Positions 24,252 to 35,935 of a DNA stretch of 64,000 nucleotides are shown here, piece after piece. Source of the stretch: Sphagnum compactum (lineage: Eukaryota; Bryophyta; Sphagnopsida; Sphagnales). Both the position numbers and the translations under genes were made by a program. Positions within the stretch are counted from its first letter, which is position 1, and the number at the start of each line of letters is the position of its first letter. The notes beneath the pieces were generated by a model that saw nothing but the letters and a program-made list of their open reading frames with translations, did not search any database and was not told the DNA's origin. The stretch lies in contig OZ234501.1 in assembly GCA_965153455.1 (NCBI GenBank), positions 4,650,001-4,714,000 on the forward strand. Reading direction: 5' to 3'.

Positions 24252-25353
24252 GTCGTCCTTCTTTGCGTCTTCCAATGGCTGGAGCGAAGGAGAAGGTGAG
24301 GAGAAGGTGGAGCATCAGATGCGGAAGCTTGAACTAGAAGCGTATGCAGCTGTTGTGCGGGCATTCGGGGCGCAATCGGAGTTTTTCACGTCGGAGAAGG
24401 AGCGGTTGATGGCGGATCTGCGGAAGGAGCTGCGAGTTACGGAGGAGCAGCACCGAATGGCTCTTGGTGAGGTGGATGACTCGCTCCTTGAGTATAGGCC
24501 CAGTTGTAGGATGTCTCCGGGTTCGGCAGTGACGGATGGGAACGCCAACGGTTCACAGTCACGGAAGAAGCAGAAAATGGACCCTGTAGTTAGCACTTGT
24601 CTGGAATCGGCAGCAGCAATAATAGTAGCAGTAGCTGGTGGCGGGACGCTGAAGCGTGTTGCAGGAACTCCGAGAGCCAAGAAAACTGCAGCACCGAAGA
24701 ACCTGTCACAGCCCCCCGGGGTAGGGTTTGACATTCCAGTGGATAATTGGTTAGGGCGTAGGGTAAAGACGCGATGGCCGGATGACGGCTGCTTCTACGA
24801 GGCTGTCATTACTCGCTACGATCGCGAGAGGGGGCTGCACGCACTAGTGTATGACATGGACACTGCGGACGAGACTTGGGACTGGGTGAACCTCAAGGAT
24901 ATGAACAAGAATGACTTGATCTGGCTGGACGCCCCCAGGGTGCCACTGGCTGGCAAGAGAGTCCCACCGGAGGAAGGAGCCGGGATAGGCAGAGATAATG
25001 TGAACCAGGGCATGAAGTGGCAGGTGGAGACCGCAGGTGGGGTTCTAACAGCTCTTCTGGGGAAGCAAAAGAATGGTCAAAGAGGTCAGCAAACCATGTC
25101 CAGCCCACAGCAACAAGCTAGACCTTGGGCTGCTGCCAGCATGCCCCATCTTGACATTGGGCTGGTTGCAAGAAAGGGGTCTAACAGCATAGAGATTCTG
25201 GATTGCTTCTCAAAGGAGGCTACTGATGCACTGGAGCAAGAAGAGAGTATGGAGAAACTGGAGCACATCAAGAACATTGCCAGTGAGCATGAGGTGGGAC
25301 TTCACAGAACCTTGGCAGAGGTTGGTGAATCGGAGGCTGATAGTGATACTTAG
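24247..25353 (+). CDS. EMSY-LIKE (EML) chromatin protein, ENT + Agenet/Tudor
   Basis: The 368-residue product has the plant EML layout. An N-terminal ENT domain (about residues 25-83, with LELEAYAAVVRAF and LRKELRVTEEQH) is followed by a short basic stretch (SRKKQK, about 105), a single Agenet/Tudor-like domain (about 158-230, with WLGRRVKTRWPDDGCFYEAV and DTADETWDWVNL) and a C-terminal helical, acidic tail (about 323-366). Family members bind methylated histone H3 through the Tudor-like fold and work in the nucleus, in Arabidopsis in immunity and flowering-related chromatin control. The first ATG after the GA run is used. No intron interrupts the ORF, although as I recall Arabidopsis EML genes have several, so this may be an intact processed copy. 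Confidence 0.85.
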
Positions 25354-25573
25354 AATTTTTGACATTGGTCTAACACATTGGCCAAAATACAGAGGCTGCA
25401 GGATTTCTATAGGCAACTCCTTGTGGAAGTCTTGCATTTTTACAGGTAACTCAGAGAAGTCCCTCCAGTAAATTTAGGTTAGTCAAAAGTCTAGAGGGGA
25501 TGATAAACTCTGGTCTCTTTACTTGAATCCTTCACATTTCTTTTTTCAGTGTGCTTTTTTTTTGGGCTTGCAG

Positions 25574-25914
25574 AGGAATACTACTTTGCATTGTATAATG
25601 AGATCCCCAATTACAGACACGCCATTACTCTATCTCCTGTCTGGTGGTAAGTTGTTGGACTCTTTTATGTTCTATTGTGCATAAGTTGCACTCATCTTCA
25701 TGAGTCTCAGAAGCAGTGTGTTAAATTTGACATTGCAAAGCAAGGCCCTATGCAAGTGATTGCATGACCAATGTTTCATCTCACTAACAGGCCCAATGCC
25801 ACAACTGAGGAAATTGGGAACCCAGAAAGAATCATCTCTGGCTTGGGTCCCTGTCTCACTAACAACAGCTATGAGGTTCTGGAAATTTCTCTTCAACTCC
25901 ACAGCAGTCAGACA
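25574..25914 (+). other. Two candidate exons of an unrecognised gene
   Basis: A polypyrimidine tract plus TTGCAG precedes 25574-25646, which ends at a GTAAG donor. The next candidate exon, 25791-25914, follows CTAACAG and ends at GTAAGC. Joined, they keep one open frame, containing FALYNEIPNYRHAITLSPVW and then NATTEEIGNPERIISGLGP. The codons look protein-like, but I do not recognise the family. No convincing upstream or downstream exon was found. It lies 220 bp after the EML stop on the same strand and may be a gene relic or part of a longer gene. Confidence 0.35.
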
Positions 25915-27120
25915 GTAAGCACTCTTCCCTTCATTCTGTTGTAGGGATTATTATATGGGTTAAATGGTTGTGAGTGGGAAGTACAAATACATTGCTTTGA
26001 TTTCGGAAAATGTTCATTAGATGACAAAACAGCATGATCTGTCTGGTGTCTTTCATGAGAACTCCAAACTAGATCAACCTTTGCTTGTGTGATATGAGTA
26101 AGCTATATAATCTCAGAAGCAAGCTTGTATGATTTATGTCCAATATGACATGGACAGGCTACACATCCTAGTTAACAATCAGACCCTACTATTGCCACCA
26201 CAAATTCTCCTTCAAATGGTGGAGCTACAATACAGTTTCTACATTACTCAACACTATGGCAGTCCAATACTGGGACATGCACATTGAATTCAATGACTGC
26301 TGCATGAAGGAATGCAGGAAGCCTTCAACTAGAGCATCCTTAGCTTAGGATCTATTCTTAAAAATCTTTTAGTAGGATTGAGTGTGCATGTATAGAAGTG
26401 TCAATGCATCCTGCATAAAAGGCCCGCAAATGTCATTCCAAATCACCACTGCAATTCATTTATTTGATCATTACCACACTGCTCTGGATGAGTGGCTTGG
26501 AGAACCAAAAAACATCTTCTTTACTAGAAAACAATGAAACAAATTTACCATAGTTCCCAAGCTTGATGTAATGAGACTATGAAAAGTGCATAATGGCTGT
26601 TGCAGAGTGCCAGAAGTTATCCTTTGATTTAGTTGCACTGAGTGTAGATTCTACTTTCCTCACAGCATTCCCACTCATGGTGTAGGGAAAACGCTTCATC
26701 TTTCAGCAACTCCTTTGCTTCAATGAGTTCGAGCAGACAACAATGTATGAATTATCATATCACACATGCTCCTATAGCAACTTCAACAAAGAAGAAATCC
26801 TTCGGTACTGTGGCCAGTAGAATGCATCTCAAAATGACAACAGAAGTGTCAACCACAGACTGAAGAACATCCAATTACACAAAGAGATGACATTGATGTC
26901 ACATGATTGATGTCAAGCATAAGGTCATGCTTTCAAAACTTTGTAATCGTCTGACATAGTGATAAAAGCAGAACTTGATCCACATTCACTCACGGGGAAC
27001 ATTGAAAACGAGTGTCACCTCATTTTCAAGCTCCACAAGTAGACAAACAAGAACAAGAATCCTTTTCTCCATGCCTTCTCCATCAATTAGGAGCCCTCTG
27101 GAAGCCCTTCTCCAAAAACA
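25915..27120. other. Intergenic, no gene recognised
   Basis: Mixed-composition sequence. A protein-like open stretch near 26190-26330 (+) has no recognised motif. No RNA gene was seen. Confidence 0.4.
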
Positions 27121-27261
27121 TTATTCATTCATCACAGGTTTGTTCTCGTTGGCCTTGGGCTTCTGGCTGCTGGGCTTCTGCTCCTCCATCTTCCTCTTGT
27201 CTCCTGCGCCCTTCTGACTCAGAAAGGAGCGAAACAGCGCGGAATTCACATCGTAGATCAT
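27121..27261 (-). CDS. Small basic protein, 46 aa (unrecognised, possibly conserved)
   Basis: A short ORF starting MIYDVNSALFRSFLSQKG and ending in a Lys/Glu/Pro-rich tail, NKPVMNE. The tail style resembles a short plant protein of unknown function that I half remember, so conservation is plausible but unproven. It is hydrophilic and lacks a signal peptide or membrane segment. The frame is open upstream of this Met too, so the true start could be further 5' or in another exon. A telo-box-like motif lies about 200 bp upstream on the same strand. Confidence 0.35.
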   Translation of the reverse strand: MIYDVNSALFRSFLSQKGAGDKRKMEEQKPSSQKPKANENKPVMNE

Positions 27262-27460
27262 GTTTTTCCACTCAAACCCGGCGTGCCAACTCTTCTTTGC
27301 ACTCACCTTGATCACGCAGACTACCCTTCTCGTTCCCGCCGCAAAAACAAAAAAAAGAGTCCAAACCCTTCCACAACCGTGCAGACAGAAAACGGGCGAG
27401 ATACACACACGAGAGACACTCAAGAAACGGCGCCACTGTGCGCTCGCTACTGCAACTCAG

Positions 27461-27474
27461 TTAGGGTTAGGGTT
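27461..27474 (-). promoter_or_regulatory. Telo-box-like motif
   Basis: AACCCTAACCCTAA on the minus strand, about 200 bp upstream of the small ORF. Telo boxes occur in promoters of plant growth and translation genes. With only two repeats it is not a telomere remnant. Confidence 0.3.
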
Positions 27475-27499
27475 CAGTTAGAGTGCCGGGGTAGATAAC

Positions 27500-28480
27500 C
27501 GGGTACGATTATGGTTTGTGGTATGGTTGTGCACAGGCGATCTCACAGTGCCATCGTGGGTTATGGATTCGGTCACCGGCAAGAGGTCGTCAGTTACCGG
27601 AAATAGCTGATAATCGACTGCCTCAGGCCAGTTACTAGGCATAACCTACAGTTCAGAGGTTCAAGGGCAACAACATAACCCTCCCGTTGGTGGATGAAAA
27701 GGTCATGTAACCCTCCTCCCCATGGACTAAAACTTATGTGCAACATCCTATCCGGATGATGTACACCCCCAAAAGGATGGGTGGAAGGTTATGCTTGGTG
27801 AATGTGAATGGCAAGTGGAGGACAAATCAGAAGGTTTATTACCTCTCCTAATGCTAGGTTATGTTTAGCATGACCTTGGGCATCATTTGAACCTGGAAAC
27901 AACTTGTGAGATGATTGTAAATCCTTTATAAGTAAGTATTTAGTTTCTTAAGCTCTCATTGGAATTCTCATCTTGCATATCGATCAGTATTTTAACCATG
28001 ACATTGGTTTTCAAGAGGAAATTAGGATGAAGAATTTTCATGATGGGTCACCACATAAATCAAATTTGGCCTATGGTGCCCCCACGGTTGGTTGTGCTAG
28101 GTAAATATAGGTGTAAGGGTTAATGACAAGAAAACAAGAGGGAAGAAAAATATGGCATTAGCTGACCCCTTTGCCACCCCAAAGATGGATGTTAAATCAT
28201 GTTCAAAAGAAAGTTTACAAGAAAGGGGAAAAAAATAAATCATGATTTAAATTATGAGATTACATATGAACGTTTCCACCCCAATCATGTATTGAAGAAG
28301 TTTACAATGTAACGAGTCCAAATATTTCAAGTATGAACCTTTTTTTTTGTATATATGATGATTTCATTGTTTGGATTGTAGTGCCTTTGTTTTACTGTCT
28401 TTTTCCACTGAAACTCAATATTGTCAATGCTTGGCAAACACAACTTGCAAAGATAGTTGCTGAAAGGGTGGCACAACATG
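27500..28480. other. Intergenic, no gene recognised
   Basis: No coding motif or repeat structure was recognised on either strand. Confidence 0.45.
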
Positions 28481-28492
28481 ATTGACTAGGGC

Positions 28493-28700
28493 AGGTGCTA
28501 CAAGCAGATGGAGTGGTGTTGGTGGAATTATTTGCAAACTGGTGTGGTCCCTATAAAAGTTTGGCACCTCAATGGGAGAAAGTTCAAACTGCCTTGAAAG
28601 GCAGTGTGACAGTGGGAGCACTGGATGCTGACACTCATTGTGGTTTGGCCCAAGTGACATGTTGATCTTTCACAATTTTCAAATTTTTGTATTGTCTCCA
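28493..28700 (+). pseudogene. Thioredoxin-domain (PDI-like) gene fragment
   Basis: The translation includes GVVLVELFANWCGPYKSLAP and then WEKVQTALKG...VGALDAD, the arrangement of a protein disulphide isomerase a-type thioredoxin domain. PDI makes and reshuffles disulphides in the ER lumen through a Cys-x-x-Cys site. Here the site reads WCGPYK, so the second Cys is Tyr and redox activity is lost. A stop follows near 28663 and the frame then degrades, with SFTIFKF possibly echoing the usual F/Y-PT-I/L-K-F strand. Only part of one domain is present. It ends about 130 bp before the LTR at 28828. Confidence 0.6.
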
Positions 28701-28827
28701 AAGTTTGAAAGCATCCTAATTGATCAACATCAGGATTGATGCAGTTGTTGGCTGTCATAGGATTAGATACAGGGGCAAGCTCAAGTAGCTTGATCCTCAC
28801 AAGTTTGTTGCAGTTTGTATGAGATAC

Positions 28828-29911
28828 TGTAACAAGTTTCTAGCTTTAGGGTTTTGAGTGTGAACAAAAAGTGGTTTAAGGGTTTTTCAAGTGGAGCCTT
28901 TTTTCTTTTTTTGTTGGCAGCTAGGAGTTTTTGCTCTCAATGGCGTGGAGACAAGGAAGATCACCGAATGGAGATGCGGTGGTGTTTGATAGCATTGAAA
29001 CCTTTGTGTCGTTTTTTTTTGTTTGATATGTGTGTGTTGCTGCTAGACACAGGATGACTGTGTGGCAAGGGAGTTGCCAAGTGAGGTGCAGTCGGCGGAA
29101 ATCTCACAGAGCAACAGTGGAAGGATGTGCAGCAGTGAAGATAAGTAGTGTGATTTTGGTTTTTTGGGGAAGGGAAGTTGGAGTTTGGTTTTTAGATCTC
29201 TATCTCGAGGGAAAGTACGAGAGAATCTGCTACGCAATGTACTCAAGGAGGCAAAGTCTCTGTCTAAAAGTTGGTATTGATGGTTGAGGAGGGGGATGAT
29301 GAGAAGTTTTAGAGGTCTCAAGAGCGGCCAGAAACTCTTCTCAAAGTCTGTGTTTGGGTTGGTCTATATTTGGGTTTTGTTGGCTTACATTTCAAGAGAG
29401 AGTACCCTCGTTTTTGGGAACTTCGAAGGACTGCAACAGTCCATTGAATTTACGGGGTCGATCATACAAAAGAGGGGTGTGGTTCTTTGTAAGAATTCTT
29501 GAAGCAGTCACTGGGGGAAGTGGATGTGTTGTCTTCTTGTTTTTCTGTTTTGTCAAGTGGAGCGATGGTGTCAAGAAAACTGGATTGTGTGATGATTTAT
29601 GTGAGCTAAGGGATTTACATTACCGAATGTGAGTTAGAACTTGAGTTCCCGTGGAAGTCCAATGTGGTCATGGGTTCGTGTGGGTCTGAAGACTTTGAGA
29701 AGAGAGGCCAATGGGCTCAAGAGAGTGAGATCAGAGCAATCTGACCCCTTGGAAACCTCAAGCCTCTCTATGATGAAGAAGGCAATGTCTTTTCTAGTTT
29801 CTGGACAAAATTTAGGTGGCCTTTGGCTCATGCTAGTGTGAAACTCGAAAAATGTATTTGCCATTCAGTATGTATATGATTTGTGTTATGTTTGTTTTAC
29901 GCCCTAGTTTT
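28828..29911 (+). repeat. 5' LTR of the Ty3/gypsy element
   Basis: Starts TGTAACAAGTTTCTAGC and ends GCCCTAGTTTT just before the primer site. It matches 39053-40141 along its length with scattered substitutions and small indels. The start could be about 12 bp further left, where TGTATGAG aligns loosely with TGTCACATG before the 3' LTR. The 3' border lacks the usual CA. Confidence 0.8.
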
Positions 29912-29924
29912 TGGTATCAGAGCA
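29912..29924 (+). promoter_or_regulatory. tRNA-Met primer binding site
   Basis: TGGTATCAGAGCA directly follows the 5' LTR. It is the common plant initiator-Met tRNA complement and primes minus-strand DNA synthesis. Confidence 0.85.
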
Positions 29925-31213
29925 GGTCGAATTTGGTGAACACCTATTAATTTGGAACAACATTATGTGTGGTGATAGGTGTTATGTCCCGGGAAGCTAT
30001 GTCTGATTCAGATTCAGACTAGTTTGTCACTGATCTTTAAGTAATCCATGATCAACAGACTGTTAGGAGCTTCAATAACTCTTCTAATGAACCATCCCCT
30101 CAAGTAGGATCTGTTGTCTTAAGGTTGGTTGGATTTGGGGTGCTTACTGTGGTGGGATTCAACCTTGCAAAGGCACAGGTTGGAGACATTGTCGTCAAAG
30201 TCACACACAATGGATGTGTGTCTAGGGTGAAAGTGTGGGTAAAGTCACAAGATGGAGCAAGCGGCTAGTACAAAAGTGCAGAGTTGTAGCATCAGTTCCA
30301 CTTCACCTCGTATCTCGCATAAATCCACCCACATTGTGTCAGATGGAACCAAGGAAGTTCCTAGGGTTGGAGATATATGGATATCTTATTTTGCAAGATC
30401 TCCTAATCAATTCACTAGATTTTTCATTCCAGAAATTGAAGTTTTGTTCCAATCAAGTGATAGGATTCTCAGAGTTGAAGCATCTGGTCTATCGTCACGA
30501 TTGATGTGCTGGAGACTTTCGCAAAATGTTGAGCTTCAGCAAGCATGGCAACTAGATAGCTCAGATGAGCAAACTTTCTCACCTTTGCCAATTATTTTTC
30601 AGGATCTTATTCCAGTAGTAGAAGGAGATCAGCAGGACTTTTTTTAATAGATAAGTGCAGGATGACCTTTGGGTTCTGTTTAGGAAGATGTCATGAATTC
30701 TAGAAACCTGTTAGAATCATATCCTTTAACAAAATTGTGTTTTTCCAAAAACACAATACAAACTCTATAGTCACCGGATTAGTTGATTTTCACTAATAAT
30801 GCAGGTAGGACTCTCTCTTTGAGTTCTTGGAATTTGAAACTTAATTTTTAGAGTGATTCTGAATCCTTCATTAATAACTTAGATGAAGGTCAGATTTGGA
30901 AATAGGATTGTCAAGTAGTGCCTTTCCAATGTTGACATTCAGTGCTTGTACACTGGATATAATAGATTTTTGGTTGTGTGATGTCGTAATCTGAATTAGG
31001 TTCCAAGTATTTATACTTCACCTAAATCCTTTATCCTTGGCTCCTATAATGACGACATAGGCAGAAGGAATACTTTGTGTACTAAGTACACTGTAGAAGG
31101 AAAATGGATTGGTAGTGTTTGTGATCATAAGGGTTTTTGCACTTGCAAAGATTCTCCTTAAACAGTCTATCCCAGTAATTTTCACTATTTAATCAGAAAT
31201 CCAACTAATCACC

Positions 31214-32445
31214 ATGACTAGTCCTCAAGGTATGGATGAGTTGTATTGGGGTAGGGACCATGAGGATGTAAATGATTAGGCTGAGCATCTGACCATGGCA
31301 GCTGAGGTCAGAGATCTCAATGATGATAAACTGTTTAAGATAGCCAAATTGAACTTGCGCGGTTGAGTTAAGGAGTGGTTCAAGAAGCTCAATCCACCAC
31401 CGGCAGATTGGACTATCCTAAGGACTACAAATATTCGGAAGTTTGGTGATGTTGATGCGGATGAGATTCGTGTCAAACTTGATGCAATCAAACAAGAACC
31501 CAGAGAATGGGTTGAGAAGTATTTTGAAAGGTTGGATAAACTCTTTCAGAGCGGAAGGATCGTTGATGCTGAGCAGACAAGAAGGTTTCTGGCTCGACTC
31601 AGGCCAGAACTTAGAAGACTATGTGTGGTGAGGACATACACGGACATTGAAGAAATGGTGATTGCAGCAACAAAGATAAAGAGGGTGCTAAGAGATTTGG
31701 GGGAACACCGTATGAACCCCTCAGCGAAGAGAAGGATGAAGATGTAACTTGGGAATCATCTACAGATAAACAATTATTAGTGTTGAATGAAATTTTAATA
31801 CATTTATTTAGGGAATTTAGAAGTAGAAATGGAGCAAGTGTTAGCTCTTCTAGGAGCGCATCTAGGTGTCAGTTATGCCAAGCTAAAGACCACACTGCAA
31901 TGGCCTGTCTAAAGCACAATTATATGTGGCCCAAGTGTAGCAAATGTGGTGGAGGACATAGGGCTGAGAACTATGGCATAAGGTGTTCAATTTGCAATGG
32001 TATGGGGCATTTAGAGGATCGTTGTTGGAGGAAGAAAGACACTAAGCCTTCTAACTCTACTGCCAATTACCTTGAGGTGTTGGTAAATGATGAAGAGGCC
32101 ACACTAAATGAATTGAACAGGATTTGTGCTGCCAATCACCATTTGACATTTGGAAACAAGATTCCCAAAAAAAGACTCCCAGTACATGCTAATGAAGTAG
32201 AAGGAGTTGCTGATCAATCTAAGGGCGTTGATGTAGGAGACATGACCAAGGAAATAGTGCCTGATTCTGGTGCAAGATAAAAAAAATACTTCTACATTTT
32301 ATGAAGGGCCAAATTTCTCTAACTCCAATGGGGACAATCATGAAGATTCCTGGATAATTGGAATATCTTGAGGGGTTGGTTAAACTGGCTGGAAGAAGGA
32401 AAGATGAAGGGCTGACAGGAATCAGGTTACTACTGTCAACAACTG
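31214..32445 (+). pseudogene. gag of the Ty3/gypsy element (decayed)
   Basis: From an ATG at 31214 the translation gives a retrotransposon Gag core (LNLRG, VKEWFKKLNPPPADW, WVEKYFERLDKLF, RRFLARLRPELRR) with stops at 31277 and 31366. After a frame change, cysteine-rich nucleocapsid knuckles follow at about 31868-32030 (CQLCQAKDHTAMAC, CSKCGGGHRAENY, CSICNGMGHLEDRC). A third frame continues to about 32445 (LTPMGTIMKIPG, LEYLEGLVKLA). It is cut off there by the nested element. Confidence 0.7.
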
Positions 32446-32454
32446 TCGGATCCT

Positions 32455-33524
32455 TAGCCTTCATCAAGGGGATTTGATGTAATCATGGTGGTGGTGGATC
32501 GATTTAGCAAGATGGCACATTTCATTCCCACCAAAGAAAGTGCCACGGCCCAAGAGAGGGGAAGGTTGTTCTGCACACACGTGTTCAAGCATCACGGCCT
32601 CCCAAAGAACATTGTGTGGGATCGAGACCCAAAGTTCACAAGCAAGTTTTGGCGAGCCTTGTGGAAGCACATGGGGTCGGAGCTCAAGATGAGCACCTCA
32701 TTCCGACCTCAAACGGATGGACAAACCGAGAGAGTGAACTTGGTTATTCAACAATTCCTAAGGAATTATGTGGCGGCGGATCAACAAGATTGGGTGGACC
32801 ATTTGGAGTTGGCCAAATTTTGTTATAATAATTCGGAGCACTCGGTAATAGGTTCCACCCCCTTCCAAATGGTGATGGGCAAGTCACCAATTGTGCCTAC
32901 AACTTGGGCCGCACTTGGGCAACCCCCAAGTGATGCAAGTGAGGAAGTGCTGATGGTCACACAACTTGATGAGGAAAGGCGGCACTTGTGGGAGATGGCT
33001 AAGGCCAACCTTGAGAAGGTGCATAAACGGTACAAAGAATTTGTGGACAAGTCTCGACGAGAGGTGAATTTCGAAGAAGGGGCTGAAGTGTGGTTGAACA
33101 TCAAAAATTTCTGACTGCTAGAAGGTTTGAGCCACAAGTTCTTGGGCCCATATGCAGGCCCATTCAAAGTGTTGGAAAAGAAATTTCCCGACACTTACAA
33201 ATTAGAACTACCGGAAAATCTTAGAATTCATCCCATATTTCATGTTTCGCTTTTGAAGCCGGTCACCTGTGATGCCTTAAGGCCTAATCAAGAACACAAC
33301 TTGAGGCCCCCACTGGACCTGGTTCATAATGAACTAGAATTTGAAGTGGAGGTTGTTCTCAAAAAGGCAATTAAGGGGGCGAGAGCGGGAGTACTTGGTC
33401 AAGTGGAAAGGATACCATCCAATAGAGGCATCTTGGATGAATGAGTTCGATATGGAACATGCCCAGGAAGCCATAGAACAATTCCACAATAGACCGGCAA
33501 AGAAGCAAAGGAAACATAGAACGT
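32455..33524 (+). pseudogene. Chromovirus integrase and chromodomain (decayed)
   Basis: The integrase core shows VVVDRFSKMAHF (first Asp), IVWDRDPKFTSKFW (second Asp) and TDGQTERVN (Glu). The C-terminal FGPYAGPFKV-like module is LGPYAGPFKVLEKK near 33145, followed by LRIHPIFHVSLLKP. A chromodomain with EYLVKWKGYHPIEASWMNEF follows at about 33393-33455, after a frameshift near 33375. A stop lies at 33112. Chromodomains steer such integrases to marked chromatin. Confidence 0.8.
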
Positions 33525-34312
33525 GATGAGGACATCACCTTTCTTTAAGTGGGGCAGGGAGTTACACAAATGTACCACATCAAGTTGTAAGTGAAATAAA
33601 GGCTAAGGACTTTCAAAAGATTGCATCACAGACATAATGAGTATTACTAAAAGAGTTGTCAAGTGGCATGGACAAATGGAACTCTCTTACGTAAGCCCAA
33701 ATCAAAATCGGACTCCCACTTTGGGGCTAAGAAAAACCTTGGCCCCAAAAGAGGAGGCAAGCATGGTGAGCTTGGGAGGACGTGCATATGCTCAAAGTGC
33801 ATCCCAAAGGGTTGGTTGGTAATGGCAGCCAACGCGGGAAATCATGACCCTGTTCACGTACTATAATCGCGTAGCTTAGGACTTAGGTTTTGTAAAGCCT
33901 AAACGTTGCTTCTCATACCTTGATAGGCACACCTTTAGTTAGGCTTGATTGTTGTGATCAAGGCGCAAGGTTGGGAAAGGAGTCATGTCAAGTAACTTAG
34001 GTCAAGATTAGACTTGGCTTGAGTTCCTCATGAGGGGAGGGATGGAATAAGTGCCTCCCAAATGAGGGCTTCGTCAATTCGGTTAGTTTAGGTCTTTTGA
34101 CGAAGCGAAGGTTAAGGGTTTTTATGAGACCTCCCCCTTGGACTTACCAAGAAAGTGTTGAAAACTTGGGGACGCCTAAGTTAGCTTGAAGCAAGGTCCC
34201 ACTGCAAAAGTCGGCAATTGATGGCCAAGGATCCAAATGAAAGCAATTGCATTGAGAAAATAATTTCTAAGTGTCAATGAGGACATTGACCTCTTCTTCT
34301 AGTGGGGGAGAG

Positions 34313-35091
34313 TGTTGCAACCCTAGCCTTGGGCTCGCGACCAAGGCAAGGGCTGGCAAGGTTACGGGCCAAAAGGGAAGCCTGGGAGTCACACCGCATG
34401 TTCCCGGGAGTGTAAGAGGGTGTGAAGGAATGAACCCTCACACTCCCAAGGGAGTTTCCACTTTGAGAGTTGGAGTCCCAGTAGACTCCCAAATCTTTAG
34501 AGGGTGACATCTAAAACACAAGTTATGGCCAAAAGAAGGGTCGGGGGTCAAATTGGCAATTTGACTCCTGACCACTAAAAGTCGGGAATCGATCCAATTT
34601 CCTAACGTGCAAATGGCATGCAACATACCGTTGGAAAGCTCTCAATGAAGGCTGCAACGTTTTTTCAAACCTCATCTCAATCGGAGGTCTGCATGCAAAG
34701 TTATGGGGCCCCAAAGTTGCAGGAGTCCCGACTTTAACAATTTCGAGACTCCCATTTGGGAGTCCCGGGACAAAATGCCATTTGGATGTGGGCCTCGTGA
34801 AGAGGCATATAGTATACTATAAGGGGGAAGGTGAGTTCGAGTTTGCTCATGGCTCGTCCTAGCACCAAAAGTGCTCCGACTATGCACTAACCAACTTGTT
34901 GTTTGGTTTTGTGCAAATCCGTGCGAGTGATTAAGTGCTTGTCATTCTTCTAGTCCCATCCCGGAGCTCCAGCACACCCCTTTACCCCCAAAGTGCTGCG
35001 AGCCAGGGAGCGGCCCCAACTCCTTTCTCTTCCGATGTTTCACTCCAAACTCACATCTGAGTCTATCAAGGAGCTTGGGGGTGCGTCAACA
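34313..35091 (+). repeat. 3' LTR of the nested chromovirus
   Basis: Starts TGTTGCAACC and ends GCGTCAACA, giving matching TGTTG/CAACA ends. It is directly preceded by the purine tract GTGGGGGAGAG at 34302-34312. At 779 bp, it includes a TATA-like TATAAGGGG near 34817. Confidence 0.8.
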
Positions 35092-35149
35092 GCACCCCTG
35101 CTGTTAGAAGGATTTCTGTGAACAAAAATTACAGAGGGAAAACCATGCA

Positions 35150-35935
35150 CTTGCCTATGGAAATCAACAATGGGATGATTGAAGGACTTGTGGACACTAG
35201 CGCATGTCAGTAATGGCAGCCAGTATAATACGAGAGCTTGGGATCATGCATTTGGTCTCAGGACATGAGACATACAAGACAACATCAGGGACTGTCACCA
35301 CTGCTTTGGGAAGGCTAGATGACATACCTATGCGTGTTGGCAATGTTGTTTACAATACGGTGTTTTTGGTGGTGGATATAGATACATGTGACCTCTTGTT
35401 ACGTTTGGACTTCCTCATGAAGATTGGGGCAGTGGTTGATGTAGAAAAAGGCACTATACAAGTTAGGCATGGACCTAGGGCTAATGTGGAGATGTTCCCT
35501 TTGAATGTTGTAAACATTGTACAGCATGGGGAGACACAACATACCTCTTTTGTGGGACCCATTAAGAGTCTTGGCAAGATATTCCAGCAGCTCAAAGTGG
35601 ATGACCTGCTTGAGAAGCGCTTGTCTTGGAAAGGCGGATGCTCTTCACGTTCAAACCATCTTGATGATGAAGGATCATCTGATGACAACACAACTAAATT
35701 TGGGAGTGAGACTGATGAGGAAGATGTTCAATTCAGTCTGATCATGCAGGAGAATGACATAGCATCTAAAGATGATCTAAAGGACCAAGGACTAGACCAT
35801 CTTCTTCAACAAGAGTCCACCAATCAAATTATGAATTTGATATTACAAGATCGACACTATAGACTGTTGGATGAATACATTACAGAAGGGGATGATTATG
35901 CTGATTGGCTTCAATGGGCAACTGCTGAAGAATAA
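35150..35935 (+). pseudogene. Protease region of the Ty3/gypsy element
   Basis: MIEGLVDTSA near 35177 holds the retropepsin DTS active site. It is followed, after a one-base frame change, by an open stretch with the flap-like and VFLVVDIDTCDLLLRLDFL segments of Ty3/gypsy proteases. An acidic linker leads to the reverse transcriptase. It is broken by the frameshift near 35205. Confidence 0.65.

Larger units (their letters stand above)
32455..35091 (+). mobile_element. 5'-truncated chromovirus nested in the Ty3/gypsy element
   Basis: The fragment begins within the integrase catalytic core and runs through the chromodomain, a 3' untranslated stretch and a complete 3' LTR. Its 5' LTR, gag, protease and RT are missing. 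It interrupts the host element between gag and protease. Host protease homology resumes by about 35150. Confidence 0.8.

Noticed and set aside
24315-25108. Minus-strand open frames inside the EML gene
   Set aside because: They are shadows of the coding strand. The plus-strand product has two recognisable domains.
27461-27474. Interstitial telomere
   Set aside because: Only two TTAGGGT-type repeats are present; it is better read as a promoter-type telo box or chance.
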